From the NCBI GenBank assembly GCA_026984355.1, contig JALSSG010000266.1:1-6232 (forward strand): a stretch of 6,232 bases of DNA, in the 5' to 3' direction. Made by a program: the position numbers and the translations under genes. The notes under the pieces were generated by a model, which was not told the DNA's origin, searched no databases, and worked only from the letters and a program-made list of their open reading frames with translations. Of this stretch, positions 5,714 to 6,232 are shown one piece after another (the stretch's first letter is position 1; each line of letters starts with the position of its first letter). The DNA comes from Hydrogenothermaceae bacterium. GTDB taxonomy: Bacteria; Aquificota; Aquificia; Aquificales; Hydrogenothermaceae.

Positions 5714-6232
5714 ATGGAAAAAGTAATTTGTATTTATCATAAAAATTGCACAGACGGAACCACAGCAGCAGCAGTTTTATTAAAAAAATTTCCAGATTGT
5801 GAGCTTATACCATTAGAACATGGCTACTCTGAAGAAGATTTTGAAGCTATTTTATCAATAGTAGATAAAGATACAACAGTATATATCGTTGATTTTTCGC
5901 TCAGGAAAGAACACTTAGAAAAATTAATAGAAAAAGCAAAAGAGGTCATTTTGATAGACCATCATATAGGTGTTAAGGATATCCTTGAAAATTTATCAAA
6001 AAAATACAAAAACTTTCACTATGTGTTTGATAACAACAGGTCTGGAGCTTCTCTTACATGGATATACTTTTTTGGAGAAAAAAATATTCCACAACTAATA
6101 AAACTTGTAGAAGACAAAGATATATGGACGTGGAAATATGCAGATAAAACAAAATATGCAAACACTTATCTTTTTTTATTTACTAATAAACCACATGAGC
6201 TTCTAAAACTGTTAGATGAACCTATAGAAAGT
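5714..6232 (+). CDS. DHH-superfamily phosphoesterase (COG2404-like), N-terminal 173 residues (3' end outside window)
   Basis: The ORF starts at the ATG at 5714 and is open to the window edge in frame. It begins MEKVICIYHKNCTDGTTAAA: the CxDG form of DHH motif I with Asp14. Motif II is VDFS (Asp60). Motif III, the name-giving LIDHH, has Asp82, His83 and His84. The stretch DNNRSGASLTW (107-116) and EDKDIWTW (133-140) follow, with Asp134 and Asp136 as likely motif IV metal ligands. These residues bind two metal ions, usually Mn, in hydrolysis of phosphodiester or phosphoanhydride bonds. Relatives include RecJ, nano-RNases and exopolyphosphatases. The SGA-W and D-x-D-x-W patterns fit the uncharacterised COG2404 group better than RecJ. 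The true substrate is unknown and the C-terminal substrate-binding domain is outside the window. No signal peptide, so cytoplasmic. It is divergent from nrdB and need not be functionally linked. Confidence 0.88.
   Translation, partial: MEKVICIYHKNCTDGTTAAAVLLKKFPDCELIPLEHGYSEEDFEAILSIVDKDTTVYIVDFSLRKEHLEKLIEKAKEVILIDHHIGVKDILENLSKKYKNFHYVFDNNRSGASLTWIYFFGEKNIPQLIKLVEDKDIWTWKYADKTKYANTYLFLFTNKPHELLKLLDEPIES

Overview
The window is AT-rich (about one third GC by eye) and densely coded. It carries a class I ribonucleotide reductase (RNR) operon on the minus strand, with a partial gene on each side. Low GC, an RNR large subunit carrying a large intein, a Gram-negative type outer-membrane protein with a signal peptide, and strong GGAGG ribosome binding sites together suggest a thermophilic bacterium. 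Aquificota (for example Hydrogenothermaceae such as Sulfurihydrogenibium) is my best guess, but this is inference from style and content, not a match to a known genome.

Layout from right to left along the minus-strand operon: a divergent intergenic region (5509-5713) holds a promoter with a perfect TTGACA -35 box and two NrdR-box-like palindromes. nrdB (4519-5508, radical-generating beta subunit) follows, then a 55-bp gap with a strong ribosome binding site, then nrdA (846-4463, catalytic alpha subunit). nrdA is interrupted by a 403-residue intein with a LAGLIDADG endonuclease domain (1977-3185). A previously unlisted 53-codon ORF with a CxxCxxxxC cluster (675-836) starts 9 nt after the nrdA stop codon and looks translationally coupled to it. 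Left of this, a separate promoter (626-654) drives a partial outer-membrane beta-barrel/porin-like gene (1-573). On the right, running the other way, is the 5' part of a DHH-family phosphoesterase gene (5714-6232).

How they work together: NrdA and NrdB make deoxyribonucleotides. Three points stand out. (1) NrdB has Phe at the usual radical-tyrosine position and Glu at the first metal-ligand position, the signature of class Ic (Chlamydia-type, Mn/Fe, tyrosyl-radical-free) enzymes. (2) The intein lies immediately before the thiyl-radical cysteine of NrdA, so that cysteine is also the +1 splicing nucleophile and the enzyme cannot work until splicing is complete. The intein ends in Gly-Asn instead of the usual His-Asn. 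(3) The two NrdR boxes overlap the nrdB promoter so that one fills the -35/-10 spacer and the other sits near the predicted transcription start, a textbook geometry for repression by NrdR (not encoded in this window). No tRNA, rRNA, CRISPR array, insertion sequence or convincing intrinsic terminator was seen.
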